Positions 24,969 to 37,350 of a stretch of DNA of 64,000 bases are shown here, in pieces. A program made the position numbers and the translations under genes. The notes under the pieces are model-generated. The model was not told the origin of the DNA. It saw only the letters and a list, made by a program, of their open reading frames with translations, and did not search any database. This DNA comes from Epiperipatus broadwayi (lineage: Eukaryota; Onychophora; Udeonychophora; Euonychophora; Peripatidae): assembly GCA_028023455.1 (NCBI GenBank), contig JAQFVV010012441.1, positions 5,252,992 through 5,316,991 on the forward strand, read 5' to 3'. Within the stretch, counting starts at the first letter, position 1. Every line of letters starts with the position of its first letter.

Positions 24969-25288
24969 TTAAAATGAAATAGTTTCAAAACATTTTTTTT
25001 TTTTTAAAAATGGTGTATTGGATATGTTTTGTATTTTATATATGTGTAAGTAGAGTATACATATAGATGTGTATTTATAAAGATATATGAGGATTGTATA
25101 TATGTCTATGGATGTATGTATATCTGTGTATATATGTATGTTTAAAAGAGGTATGTCTATATATTGGATATGCATATGTATATATATATATATATGTAGG
25201 TATGGATTATGTATATGTCTAGGGGTGATGTAGATTTGTATGTATATGTATGAAGGAAATATATGTTTATATTTTGATATATATATAT

Positions 25289-26982
25289 TGTACCTGTATG
25301 GATATAGGCACATATAATTTTATCTAAAATTATATTATTAAAATAATCGTTCATAAAAGAAAACATAAAATTAAACGTTGAAGAGTTTATTGCAGTTTGT
25401 TTTAGAAAAAAAGATAAGAATTAAATAGTTTTCTAGCGTTAGTTTTTGAAATAAAAAAGCTACAATTAATTAATCAAAAGGGGGAGGGGGAGTCTTGGTT
25501 TGAGAAATGAAACTAAGGGTTATTAAAAGGAAGTAAAGAGTTTTTATTAGTATTCGTAAAAATATAATTTAAAAAGTTAAAACATACAAATCTCTTTTCA
25601 TTCAAGTTTAATTAAAAAAAAAATAATGTTAAAACTAAATAGTAAATTGTATTAAAAATATATGTGCATATATATGTGTGATTTGTAAATAAATAAAATG
25701 TATGCGTAATAAAAGATTATCATTAAAACCATGGCAATGGCTATTAATAAAATAAAACAACACATTTTATTGCATGGCTATTACTAATTAAGCAATCTTC
25801 CAAAACACGTTTATCAAATGATTATCATTGGAATTTGACAACAGATCTTTGCCGGAGATATCAGAAAGACAACAAGGCGCAGGTATAAATAGACCTTTTT
25901 TTATCGGACAGAGAGTCAGTTCACAAAAGTAATTGAGTAGTGCAGTTCAGAAATTAATTGAGCAGTTAACAAACAAAATGCAGTGTTGAGAGGATCTTGG
26001 GAACGCATGTTTATCTCCAGCCCAGATGTCCAAGAAAACAGCAAATCTGCCCGTGAAATAATGTCAGCTTAACATCTTAGAAAATCTCCGTCAGTATCTA
26101 TTTGTTTCCGATGGTAATAATCGTGAAAATCAGGAAACTCAGCAAGGAAAAGTCCCAGCCGGCTGGAAGCATTCATACTGGAACCATTCATACTGGAAGA
26201 AACAACAAATAAGAAGAAAACAAAGTGATAAATCTATGTTCAAAATCCTAGTTAAAACATTTGCTTATTTTCGTTTATACTGTAATAGCCATTGCATTTC
26301 ATTAATTCATACGAATCTTTCAAGAGTCTAATTATATGAACTCTAGATCATACATAAATGAACTATTGATGTGTGTGATTAAATTTTAAATGCTATGTAG
26401 TCCTTTATTATCATTATTATGTGTGTGCATGAGTTAATATGTGTGTGATCACTATATCAATATTTATTAGTTCTGTTATTAAATCTATAGGAGTATATAA
26501 ACTATTTAGAAATGTTAATTTAAAATATGCGTGTGTTTTATTAGAATTATAAAATGTTTAAATTTAGTAAATAAATGTTAGTTAATAAATTATCTTTCAA
26601 ATTAAACTTTATTTGTCGGTCAATTTTTTTTATCAATTCCTTTTATCAAGTCTTTTAACCACTAATTAAGTATAATCTATTAGTGACAACTGAGCTAGTC
26701 GTGGATTTAGGCATTGAATTAGTGGCCACTGTTCAAAGTGCTGTTGTCTATTCTTTTAGTATTCTTTTAGAATAAGCAGCTGGCGCCGGTGTTTATACAC
26801 AAACAAAAAAAAAGTGCTTTGAACTTGGTGTTGAACTCAACAGCCGAGAAGAAGCTATGTCCTGGAAATGTAATGCTAGTTATATACTTTATAGCTATCG
26901 TTTGGGCATACATACTCTCCGAGTATGTTCTTCTCTGCCTAAGAGGCCGGTGTTTCGAATGGACATATTCGAATTCGGTTCA
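25289..26982 (+). mobile_element. Solo LTR (copy 1) of an LTR retrotransposon, inserted in PLE-D
   Basis: A 1.69 kb block begins TGTACC and ends GGTTCA (TG...CA with short imperfect inverted ends) and sits inside an AT run. A second copy with the same ends lies at 39731-41460, so the borders are defined by comparison. Inside are a TATA-box-like GGTATAAATAGAC at about 25881 and an AATAAA-rich zone near 26570-26600 followed by TTTATTTGTCGGTCAATT, as expected for a promoter and a poly(A) site. No gag or pol is present, and short open frames at its right end have no domain. The mirror arm of PLE-D gives the empty site. LTR identity is inferred from structure. A non-autonomous element of another type is possible. 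Confidence 0.7.
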
Positions 26983-27080
26983 ATATATATATATGTGTGT
27001 GTATGTGTGTGTAAAATGATGGTTATATATATATATATATGTGAAATGATGGTTATGTATTTATATTATTCAAATCTTGT

Positions 27081-27117
27081 AGCTCTGATGAAGACTGCTG
27101 GACAGTTGAAACTGTAA
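27081..27117 (+). ncRNA. Hammerhead-like core at the 3' end of PLE-D (right)
   Basis: Plus strand: CTGATGA (27085-27091), extra A, GACTG/CAGTT with loop CTGGA, GAAAC, TGTA. Mirror image of 20412-20450 with one C-to-T change that turns a G-C pair into G-U. Stem I is weak. Confidence 0.45.
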
Positions 27118-27194
27118 GAAAATAAAGTTTTTAAGAAAATTTGTTCCATTAAAGTGTATATGAATGAAGCGTTATATGCAATATATATTGCACT

Positions 27195-27622
27195 ATCCAT
27201 AGAATAGTAGTAAAATAATGCAATCCATATTAATCAATGGATGCTACAATCTCTGTGCATAAAATTGACATTTCATGATTTTTGATATAATATCCCCAGA
27301 CAAGTTCTCACATGTAGCTTTTCTAAATGAGAATTCTTGGAACTGAGAGCCATGCACCTAAGTCCCTGGATTTTATGCAACCTCCACCAACAATTTTTTA
27401 CCTATTTACTTTACTATGAAGTTTCAAGAGCTACATAAATACAAGGATCTAAATGTAGTGCTCTTAGATACATTATTCCTCATTGATGAAAGTGCCTAGC
27501 TAGAAACTAAGCAGAGGATACAGAATGGATAGACACTAGCTAGGGATTTTATGCATAAACCTTTCATAACATAGATTATTATAGCTAGTACTGGATGCCA
27601 CTATTGTATGGAGAGTTATATA
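27195..27622. mobile_element. Foldback family 1, diverged head-to-head pair
   Basis: Left arm: TTAATCAATGGATGCTACAA, AATATCCCCAGAC, TTGGAACTGAGAGCC. Right arm: AGTGCTCTTAGATAC, CTAGCTAGAAACTAAG, TTTTATGCATAAACC, GTATGGAGAG. Same order as the copy at 12 kb. Both hammerhead cores are decayed (the right arm keeps TTGATGA and GAAAC). Confidence 0.75.
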
Positions 27623-27824
27623 CTGTTGTAACAAATTGTAGAGGCAGTTGTAATGGTGATCATGTGAGGTTTAATGTTTTATTACCAATCTTGATCTTAG
27701 TGGTGATGGTGACTGTGATTATTAAAAAATCAAAGACAATGCATGGATACTTAACTGGATTTAGGTCTTTGGCTTGAATTGAAAAACATATTTTACTTCA
27801 GTTATGACTTCATATCTTTATAGT

Positions 27825-28050
27825 TACCTAAATAGATATGTGGTGGCTACTGTAGGATTGCATTACATCTGAATTTGTAGATATAGTGCTCTCAGACTTA
27901 AAAATTCATCATTGATGACTGTCTTAAGCAGAAAACTAATCGAGGGATAGTCAATGGGATGCACTAATAGTGACTATATACTAAACCTTCTAGTTTTTTC
28001 ATTACTATATCTTATACTGGGTGACAATATTATATCAAGATTTTCCTAGT
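27825..28050 (+). mobile_element. Foldback family 1, single right arm
   Basis: Matches the plus-oriented unit: GTGGTGGCTACTGTAGGATT, TAGTGCTCTCAGACTT, ATTGATGACTG, GCAGAAAACTAATCG, ATTACTATATC and GGGTGACAATATTATATC. The core is TTGATGA with GAAAAC, so it is decayed. The 200 bases before it (27623-27824) hold a 60-codon open frame with no recognised domain. Confidence 0.65.
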
Positions 28051-28833
28051 GTTTTAACAGCTTGTTTCTGGGTAGGAAATGGTGTTCATATCATGTTTAG
28101 CTGTTTTTTATTGGTGAACATAAATGGGTTTTATAAATATTATTATCATTTCAGTAATATATTGAATTTTTATTTAAATCTTTACTCTATCTAAACTTAT
28201 TTTTATTTTAAAAATAAAAGTCAAATAAAAAATATTTCATTCTACAATATTGTGAATAGACAACAATATATCCAATAGTAAAAAGGACCTTTGTTGTAGT
28301 TAAGAACTTGATTTAGTATTTATTTTCCCATTTTTTAAACTTTAAACATTACATTTTAAAATGACTATCATTTGAAGGCTTATATTTGTAATAAATTATC
28401 TAAATATTTTTAATATATGATATCGAAAAGTCTCTAATTGTAAAACTAAAATGCTGCAAATATGGATGTAGTTCTCATTAGGATCTTCTCTATAAGATGT
28501 GAGAGGTTGGCTACTAAAAAGATTTTAAATAATAATTATGATAAAACAAAACTTTATTTTACTATAATTTATATTCAAGATAAATATTATATAAATATAT
28601 AATACAAATAAAATATCTGCTAATTAAAAACTATTGTAATAACAATAAAAATAATAAACATAACGGTAATTAACTACTATATACATTCTTGCAATTCACA
28701 TGAAGTAGTATTAGTTAATTTCTTAACCGTCCTCAGCTGCCATTAATTTCAAAAAATTATATCAGTTGAAGAGGATTAGGGAATTGATCAAAGTACTTCT
28801 GTGGATTAAACAACATATATAATAGTTAATTAT

Positions 28834-28877
<44 letters not shown>

Positions 28878-30117
28878 GTTAAACCTCAACTTAAGTTACA
28901 TTGACTATCATGAAGATTTTTATACATTGTAACTTATCATATTATAATAAAACTATTATGCAAAAAAATAATATTAATAAATAATGGATGATTAAATCAT
29001 TAATTTTATTCATGAAATATCACAAAGTATTAATTTTTATGGTGCGGTTGGAGTATATTCATTTTATAAATAAAAAAATGTATTTAAAAATTGAGAATAG
29101 TTGATAAGGATATGAGAAGCAATCGTTTCAGCTGGGTAAACATCTTTTTATATCACTGATTTTCTATACCTGTGTTTCATTTTAAGTTTATAAGTTTAAC
29201 TGATAAAGTAGAATTTTAAGAATATTTATAATAATATAAGAAATATAACCAGCCGATATCGCTAGCTGAAATTCAGATGTAAAGTATCACTAATATATTT
29301 TATCTGTGCTCTTATGAAAATACATGGTAATAACAACTTAGAACGTAATGATGGTATTGAAATAATCATTTTTTAAATAAAGATCAAACAAGCAAGGAAA
29401 GAAATAATGTCACTTCACATCATTTATTTTGGAAGTAAAGAGCTAAAAAGTGAAGGTTTTTAAAACCAACTGAATCTTTAAGAATAAAAGGTCTTTCTTG
29501 GAAATTATCTTTGTACTCTTCATTGACTAATTGTGAAATGTATGTATAAGATTTACCAACAATTTCTATGATTAATTTTAACAATCACGTGTTAATCACT
29601 CGTAAATCAACGTTTTAACTCTTGTCGACATCAAACGTTCTTGCCGAGAGTATTTTATATTTTGCCGATTTTCATTTTGGAATTTTATAGCATCCCTAAA
29701 AAAATATGAATATCTAAGAATTTCATACTTTGATGTCTCACTTTTGGCATTGTATAAAATTTTTAAGCATTTTATAATATGCAAGTTTTCATACTTTATC
29801 AATACTATATATAACAAAACAGTGTAAATACTCATACATATTAAGCCTTTAATTCACCTGATAAATGAAAAATATTTGTCAAATACATATGTAATGAGAT
29901 AGGATCAAGTTTTAACATAGATAGATAATTGTGGCATAATGAAATTTAAGATTACTGTATTTTAAAATTTGAATAATGCTTGGTTAAATATTTTTTTGGG
30001 AACATATATAGGTGTACTGAAAAGAGTATATATGAGTGAAAGATGCACTGATAAGAAAAAAGTCTTTAGTATCTATATAAGTATAATAAACCATTAATAA
30101 AGTTGGGATTTCATCTT
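28051..30117. other. Unassigned AT-rich DNA with an (AT)n run
   Basis: A perfect TA run lies at about 28837-28874. No gene or family repeat is recognised elsewhere. The minus-strand open frame near 29596-29835 shows no domain. Confidence 0.5.
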
Positions 30118-30556
30118 TAATATTAAAAGGAGATTGCCTTGACAACAGTTTGAAATTGTTGGTTGTTATTGATAATGGGATTGTCTGAGTATTGACTGGT
30201 TTCTAATGATTACTTATAAATCCATTTAGCCTTGAACATTATTACACATATTATTTAAATAATATTTTGGGTGCAATTTGAAATTTATAATTTCAGTTTT
30301 TAATGTTATAATAGACAATGTATTAGTCTTCATTCAGAACAAGTTATTTTTACGTGTTTGAAGAGGTTTATTAATACTTTTTTGTATTTAAAATTTCAAT
30401 ATTTGTGGCCAATTTGCAATATTTATTGTGTATATAAATATATTAGACCATTTATTAATAAAGATGCTTTATTGTTAAAAGGAAGTTGCCTTGATAGCAG
30501 TTTGAAATTGTTGATGGTTATTCATATTGGGATTGTCTAAGTGTTGACTGGTTAGG
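30118..30556 (+). repeat. Repeat family 3, R-U-R copy
   Basis: R (AAAAGGAGATTGCCTTGACA, GTTTGAAATTGTTGGTTG, GGGATTGTCTGAGTATTGAC) at 30124-30205 is repeated in direct orientation at 30477-30552, with the ~270-base U between. This is the reverse complement of the arrangement at 14.82-15.22 kb. R contains CAGTTTGAAATTG, the relic of a CAACAGTTTGAAACTGTTG hairpin preserved at 63.55 kb. Confidence 0.75.

Positions 30557-30557
<1 letters not shown>

Positions 30558-30626
<69 letters not shown>
30558..30626. repeat. (AT)n microsatellite
   Basis: About 68 bases of uninterrupted TA dinucleotides, flanked by GGGTACA and GTGTACCC, so the run sits inside a short inverted repeat. Confidence 0.95.
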
Positions 30627-30628
<2 letters not shown>

Positions 30629-31049
30629 TACCCTCACCAAAGGAAAACTAAAATGTATCTTCTGGCTAACTAGGATATAACCATAGTAAATGATAGTCAA
30701 GTTACATAAACAGTGACTATTAAGACAATTAAGATTAGGATTAGCTCAAGATACACTAGTAACATACAGTATGTAATAAAATCAATATTTTATACTAAAT
30801 TAATTATAAGAAACTTATTAAAATATAATAACACTTAAGTTCACAATAAATAATTAGGGTTCCAATTAGAATACACTTCTTATTTTACTACTAAATTTAA
30901 TTTATCACTAGCTCATTAGGTAGTTTTTGGTTATGTGTACTGTGGCCACTAAGTGATGCTACAGAACCACCAAGAATCCTGCAAGTGATAAATTTATATA
31001 CAAAAATGGCTGAAATTGATGGAAAATTAAAAAGCCTAAGGCAAGACAT

Positions 31050-31256
31050 CATTGTAATGTTCACACACATCTAATACTGCGGTTTAATATTATTGTAATT
31101 ATTGTTTCTGGTTCATAACTTCTGTTGTCATTATTGACCATATGACTTCATTGTAATGCTCACATACATCTAATACTGATGTTTAAAATATTATTGTAGT
31201 TATTATTTCTGGTTCATAACTTTTGTTGTCATCATTGACTTGTGATTTTTGTACAT
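31050..31256 (+). repeat. Tandem repeat, ~99-base unit, two copies
   Basis: CATTGTAATGTTCACACACA at about 31050 and CATTGTAATGCTCACATACA at about 31149 begin two units that both run through TCTGGTTCATAAC and TGTTGTCAT. Part of the unit (TTATTTCTGGTTCAT) appears a third time near 31402. Confidence 0.85.
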
Positions 31257-31299
31257 TTATCCTAATGATACCTCAATACTGTACTGTTATCAATACCTG

Positions 31300-31415
31300 G
31301 TAGTTAAATATTGTAATCAATAACTGATGGTTAAATATTGTAATCAATAACTGATGATTAAATATTGTAATCAATAACTGATAGTTAAATATTGTAATTA
31401 TTATTTCTGGTTCAT
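31300..31415 (+). repeat. Minisatellite, 27-base unit, about four copies
   Basis: GTTAAATATTGTAATCAATA followed by ACTGATG repeats with period 27 at about 31303, 31330, 31357 and 31384. The units are contiguous, so this is not a spacer array. Confidence 0.9.
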
Positions 31416-31739
31416 TTGTCATGTCCATACATGCATCATAACAAGATCCAAAAGTGGCTATTATTATTTCTATCTTCTACTAAATTGTGTTAATAAATCA
31501 TGTATATCTATACAGTTGTCATGCCATTCATTGGTTCATCTAATCCACCCAACTATATCCACACTAAATTAAATAGTCTATGTATATTAAAAATCTATGA
31601 AATATTAAAAATAATATTCTGAGCTGTATCAAAGTATTAGGTGAGTATCTTAGATTAATTTGATAATTCTAGTGCATGACAGGCTGAGTTTAATTGATAG
31701 AGTCCTTATTTTACTATGACCACCAGGACCAAGGAAAAA

Positions 31740-31880
31740 TGATTACCATTAGTAGCATCAGGAGCGTTGGTCGAACAGTGGAGGTTTTGGAGCACTGGCA
31801 AATAAGTTAAAGCTTAGTACTGTTCCATGACTACCATATCCTAAACATTCTGGGTTTGAAGTACTTTTGCTAGGTCTCTG
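31740..31880 (+). repeat. Possible tRNA-derived SINE remnant
   Basis: TTGGTCGAACAGTGGAGG resembles a leucine/serine-type A box, and TCTGGGTTTGAAGTAC, about 90 bases on, resembles a B box. The middle does not fold into a convincing cloverleaf. Weak call. Confidence 0.25.
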
Positions 31881-32074
31881 AATCTTGTTGGCTGATCACA
31901 TGATTCTGACCGTTACAATATATTATACTGCTAACGAGCAGCTATATTAAAATTGCTGCATGCAATGTTTAAGATAAATAAAAAATGTCAATTATTCAAA
32001 AATAAAAATTTTCTTAAATAACGCAAAAGTTTAAAATTGATTAGTAAATAATAGAATCACTAAGCTGTTTGTAA

Positions 32075-33836
32075 ATAACTGAATAAAAACATCTCATTTG
32101 AAAATAAATAAATTTATAAAGGACTAAAGAGTTTTTATTATTATTAGTTTAAACAAAATGCACTTCCCTAAAAAAAGAAATATTCTATAAATGTGTAAAG
32201 AGTTCTAAACTTTTGTATAAACATCATTTATCAGTAAAAGTTACAATTAATTAGTAGAAGGGGAGAGTGTTTGGTTTAGAAACGTTAAAAAGAAAAGTTT
32301 AAAGATTGATTAAAAGGGGGGTGAAATTAACTTAGAAAAATTAAAAGTAGTTGAATTGCAAGAAATTAAGAGTTAAAAGTATGACAGTTTAAACTGTAAA
32401 TCTTTTACATAAAATTAAAGGTAATCTCCTATTTGATTTAGAGAAAGAAAAAAGTAATCTTAAAAACTAAATAACAAGTTGATTTTAAATATATATATAT
32501 ATATATATGCATAAATAGTGAATGATTGTAAACTTAAGGAATAGTAAAATAAATGTGTGTGTGTCGATAAAATATATGTGTGTGGTTAAAATATTAAAAA
32601 TATAATGAAATATGAAAGTTAAAAATTAAAAAAACAGATGAAAGCATATAATCAAAATTTCCCTCAAGAATTGTATGCAACCAGAAATAGCATTGGCTAT
32701 TAATTAAAAAAATTCACAGACAAAAGAATTAGAAATGGCTACCAACTGAAAACAAGATTAAAATCTTATCAGAATTTAATCAAAAACAGTGAACGAATTT
32801 CAACAATGGATATAGCTAGCAGATATAAAAACTAATTAACAGATTGACAACAGGTCATCATATAAGTTGAGTTCGATCAGATTCAATCACTCAGTCAATC
32901 AGTTATACAAACATTTTCCCCACTCATCCAGAGTCAGTGTTTTTTATAACAATGCAGTGTTAGCAGCCATCGGAAGCATACGGCCAGGCTCTAGCCTTAG
33001 TCTGATGGAACAGGAGCAATCTGCCTGGGAAAGGTAATGAATGCCTAATAACTTGAAACCACCAGAGATATCTAGCATTCTTGACTAATAGAATCACAAA
33101 ATAGTAATTATAAAAACCTCCCCAAACTGCAATTCCAACTAGTTGGAAAAAATTCACCTGAAGCAGCAAACAGAAGAATATAACATCCAAATTCCTATAG
33201 GTAATAATAAACATTTTTATATTATATTGTGAGATTTATTAATAGTGCTTGTAGTTATATATAAAATCATTTTTAAGTTAATTACAAATTTATAGTAGTA
33301 GTTTCTAAATTATAATAGTAAACATGGAATGCTTGTAATTATTTTAATGCTGAATTACATTATTATTGTATATCTTATTATAATATGTGTGTGCCTAAAG
33401 TTATTATAAATCATTGTCTAATTTAATTAAGATTTTACAAAAGTAGTTTAAAATTTACATTAATAAACATTTAGTCAAAATAAATTATCTTTATGCTTAA
33501 TATTTGTTGGTCAATTCTTTTACCACTAAATAAAGTAATGGTATATTATATTATCCTTTTGATTAAACTAGTTGGAATATCTTAGGCACTGAATTAGTTT
33601 GCCACCATTCAAAGTGCATTATTTACTTTGGTAATTAACTGACACCTGAGCTTTATTCCAAAGCAAGAAAGTGCTTTGAATGATAGGTGTTGAATTCTGC
33701 AGCTGAAAAGATATGTGTCCTGGAAACAGGGTCTTAGTTTTATATATATATGTATATAGTTTTGTATATAACTTCAGCTTTGATATAGATACTCTTTGGG
33801 TACTCTCTTCTCTGCCTAAGGGACCATGGTGATGCA
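32075..33836 (+). mobile_element. Diverged third copy of the solo LTR family
   Basis: Matches copies 1 and 2 in order: an AGAGTTTTTATTA block, GAAGGGGAGAG, TGACAACAG, CACTCAGTCAATCAG, CAATGCAGTGTTAG, TTTGTTGGTCAATTCTTTTA, ACTGAATTAGTTTGCCACC, AAAGTGCTTTGAATGA, TGTCCTGGAAA and TCTTCTCTGCCTAAG. The last bases stop about 30 short of the other copies. The left border is uncertain. It has lost the clear TATA box. Confidence 0.65.
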
Positions 33837-36119
33837 ATAATTAAATTGCATTGGTGTAGACCAAATGTATTACGTTCATTATAATATTATATTTTATATA
33901 TAAGAATAAGTTTACAATTCTGCTTTCACAAGTTTAGATTATATTTAAAGAGTTCAAAGCTCATTAGATTTTGTTGCTTCTATAATGATCCATTAACTCT
34001 ACTCAGTTCAATATATATATCATCTTGTTTTCACATAAACTATCAACTTCTAACAGTTAGGTATTATTTTATCAACATTTAAAACTATGCTCTACAATGT
34101 GATTTCTGTGGTGATAGACAGTTATAATAGTGCAGGGTATGGAATAATAACTCAAACATATAAGAAAAATATCATCATGGATACAGTGCTGAAAATAATA
34201 GATCTGTATGTATCAGACACCTACCAATTCATGCCATAGCTTTATTTAAGTTCTTATTGACTATAAGGGAATGTCAAGCATAAATACTATACACTTCTTT
34301 GTTACTTATATATTTTTAAACAATTCAAAGTATGAGAATATAGCTCACACATAACAGCCTTTCAAACATATCTCTACATACCTAGGATTTCATATAACAA
34401 TTACTCTTCTGACCTCTTCCAACCATCTTCCTATATCTTCCACATACTAAATAGCTCTATTAACATCATAAAACATACAAGTCATATTCTAAAATAATTT
34501 CCAGATAATTTTACTAAAAACATCAAAGATCTAAATTCATTTCAAGATGGCTTAAAAAAGTTTTTCAAGCATAAATGATCTTGATAAGACATACATGGAT
34601 ATTATACAGATATCCATTTGTTGTTACATTGTATAATTTAGATATTAATATTGCTGTATTTCTATATGTGTCAACAAATAACCTTCATAATGATACCTTA
34701 ATAATTCAACTATGTCATAAAATGTATACATATGCAAGCATTAATGATAAACAAATATCTTAAAAAATTTGCAGATATTTCAAGGCATCCATTTGCATTT
34801 TTTTTTATAAAAATACATATGGTAATACTTATATCAACACTTCATTCTACTGTTTAATATTCAAGCAATATGCCATATAATAATATAAGGTATTAATTCT
34901 AAAATATATCATTGAAAAATGTTTTCAAACAATGCAATATACATAACAAATAAGATTACCATTGATCTCAAAATTATTGAAATCATGAAATGGCAATCCA
35001 CTTCATTGACCATACATTCAACCAAATTACAATTATTAAATACCTGTCAGAAAATTAATTTCTGAAAAACCCATTTTTCTTCATTTAATGTAATAAAAAC
35101 CTAATCTCTCTTAAGATTAAATTTTTAAAATATATATTATAATAAAACAGGTTATTTTAAAATACTATTTTTAAAATATTAACATTAAACCAAATAATGA
35201 GAAAATTTTAAAAGTTATGAAAATTCTCTCCCTTCTACTTGTAAGTTTGTCACTCATCAGAAATATTCCTCTGTTGCCTAGTTATAGATAAATAGTTTTG
35301 AACAAAAGTTATTCTACTATCTTGCCACCATTTTATAAAACATACATATATAATAAAATTAAATCTAGCAAAATATAGAAAAAATATTGTGTATTCTGGA
35401 AAGATAAATATTTATTTCAGTATTTTTCCCGAATATCTATCCAGGTGCACAATATCTCCTTCCATAAAGCTATAATTAAAAAATCCATTTTTATGTGAAT
35501 AATGTTTTTTCTATATATGTATTTTCCATTAATTCCAACTGTTATATATAACAAACATATCATTATAATTATGGGTCACATATAATATTTGCATTTTCAT
35601 TGGTCAAAACATTGGTAGAATATTATATAATATTTTTTTTATTTATTATGTTATTTCAGCAGTCATTTATATTTTATTAATTAAAGGTAGATATTTATTT
35701 TGTTTTAAAATATTCCCGACTTTTATTTTTTTAAAAATATATATATTGCAACTAGTTTTTTTCTAGATAAAATGACATCTATACCATCCAAGCATTAATT
35801 AAATGATATAATATAAATCTTTGAAACCGTCACATTGAAAATCATTTCAAAACATCTACTTTGTTTATTGATTTTATCATAAATAAAGTATTTTCAAAAG
35901 CATAAAGCAATCAACAGTCATTTTTTCACAATTTTCCTTAAAATACATTAATATGGATATGAAAAAGCAAAGTAGTTCTAGTACATGTTCTGTGTTGCAG
36001 CTTTAGTACTAAAGTACCACAATTTATAAGATGTAATAACTCTAGTTAACTTTGTATAGAATTCTACCAAAGAAAAAATCCCATGAAATGATGTACTTAT
36101 AATCGATATCTTAAAAAAA
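33837..36119. other. Unassigned AT-rich DNA
   Basis: No coding sequence or family repeat recognised. Confidence 0.5.
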
Positions 36120-37350
36120 GCAGATGAGAAAATATAAAAATTGTTTTCAAAGTTTTATTCCCAAGGTCTATGTGATAAAGATATACCAGGAGATTGGAAA
36201 AAATAGTAATAATATTGATTTTTGCAAAAGGTGATAAAGGAGATATTAAAAATTAAGGATCTGTGGTTTATGAGTTCTATGCAAAATCATTACACAGAAA
36301 TACATTCAAGTATTGACAGAAGTTATTGAGAGATTCAATGAATTTGAGTTACTAATCAGCTTTTAAATTATATACTATGGAAGAGCACTTGGTTTTATAA
36401 ACATTTCTATAGTGGTTTTAACATTGAATTATTAAAATGTATGTCCAGGATTGGTCATTTTCCAAAGAATATTTATCAATGCAACCACAATGATTAGATT
36501 ATATGATTCTCCTAAGAATATTAACATTGAGAAAGTATGTGAGGGTTATCTTATATCTCCAATACTTCCTACAGTAGTTTTACAATAACTATTTTGAAAA
36601 TGATAAGAAGTAAGATTAAAGTGAATTTATGTAGATATTTTAGATTTTTTGCTGATGTGGTTGCTTTTAAGCTTCAGATGGCACAGCAAGAGTTATCAAA
36701 TGTAAGTATGGATTTAGTTTTGAAACTAAATGCTAAAACTGTTAGTATGTTCTGATACAATTTTTCAGAAAAGTAACCAATAATGATCATGAATTGAAAG
36801 AAGTTAACAACTGCAAGTAATTTGATCTGATTATTTAGGCACATTGGAAGCATATTGGATGAACTCAACACTAGACTTATACTTGGATAGAATGATTTTT
36901 TTAAAAAAAATAACTGAATATCAAAAAGAAATATGTCTAGGTGATTGTTAAGAAAATATTTTAATAAATGTGTTTACGTGTTCTTAATTACATATCTGAG
37001 AGATTTACAATTAATAAAAAAATTAATTAAGAGACATATTTTTCACCAAAATATGAAGAGGTGTATGTTTGGAGTAACAACAAAATATTGAAAGTGAAAT
37101 GCATAGATGAGATAACAAATGCAAATCAGTAACAACACTGAAGGAAATAACATACTGCTGCAAAATATTACAAAAGATTGACAGTTTTAATCTTAAAACT
37201 GGTCTCAAGTAATCTAAGAAACCTAAAAGAACATGACATGTAAGGGAATGGATGAAATAGTGAAGTTTTCTGGGATATTATTAGAAAAAGAGAGACTATG
37301 GATTAGAGAATCCAGTTTAAACCTGGTGACACATTTATTATTCAGTGAAT
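36120..37350 (+). pseudogene. RTE-type non-LTR retrotransposon remnant (reverse transcriptase to C-terminus)
   Basis: Frame-shifting plus-strand translation follows the RTE reverse transcriptase in order. It gives IPGDWKN...GDKGDIKNYGSVV (finger region), then RIGHFPKNIYQ, then EKVCEGYLISPIL (RTE consensus GVRQGDPISPKLF), then FFADVVAFKLQMAQQEL (consensus FADDVVLxxxxxxELQ) at about 36645-36700. LVLKLNAKTVSMF (GLKLNxxKTKVM) follows, then DHELKEVNNCK with HIGSILDELNTRL, and near 37035-37060 MKRCMFGV (MERxMLGV). The catalytic FADD is FADV. Many stops and indels make it long dead. The 5' end with the endonuclease is absent or unrecognisable. Confidence 0.75.

Larger units (their letters stand above)
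22506..27188 (+). pseudogene. Penelope-like element family D, right (plus) copy, carrying two insertions
   Basis: From 22506 the plus strand reads a Lys/Asn-rich linker (77 codons) and, after one stop, the GIY-YIG start NCINGVYQIDCRYC, then YVSETRYSIFMRLNQHRY, TMETGHVFDKE and IRRIRPSLNRDG, ending near 23060. The catalytic-side motif is degraded (YVS for YIG) and an in-frame stop follows RREKK. The 3' region mirrors the left arm. Two insertions interrupt it: a family 1 element (about 24575-24968) and a 1.7 kb solo LTR (25289-26982). It ends with a hammerhead-like tail and the sequence AAAATTTGTTCCATTAAAG. It starts about 330 bases further upstream in the protein than the left copy. Confidence 0.85.

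Noticed and set aside
24969-25366. Tyr/Ile/His-rich minus-strand open frames of 114 and 69 codons
   Set aside because: They are produced by ATACATATAT-type repeats in the PLE-D 3' region and have no domain.
26774-26790. TGGCGCC as a tRNA-Lys primer-binding site just downstream of a shorter LTR
   Set aside because: The second copy has TGGCACC, no 3' LTR or internal region follows, and the TG...CA ends defined by the empty sites include this motif inside the LTR.
26789-27117. Plus-strand open frames of 76 and 86 codons, repeated at 41297-41575
   Set aside because: They lie at the right end of the solo LTR; they recur only because the LTR recurs, and each runs out into the neighbouring repeat.
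31300-31415. Regular repeats resembling a CRISPR array
   Set aside because: The 27-base units are contiguous without unique spacers and the DNA is eukaryotic; it is a minisatellite.
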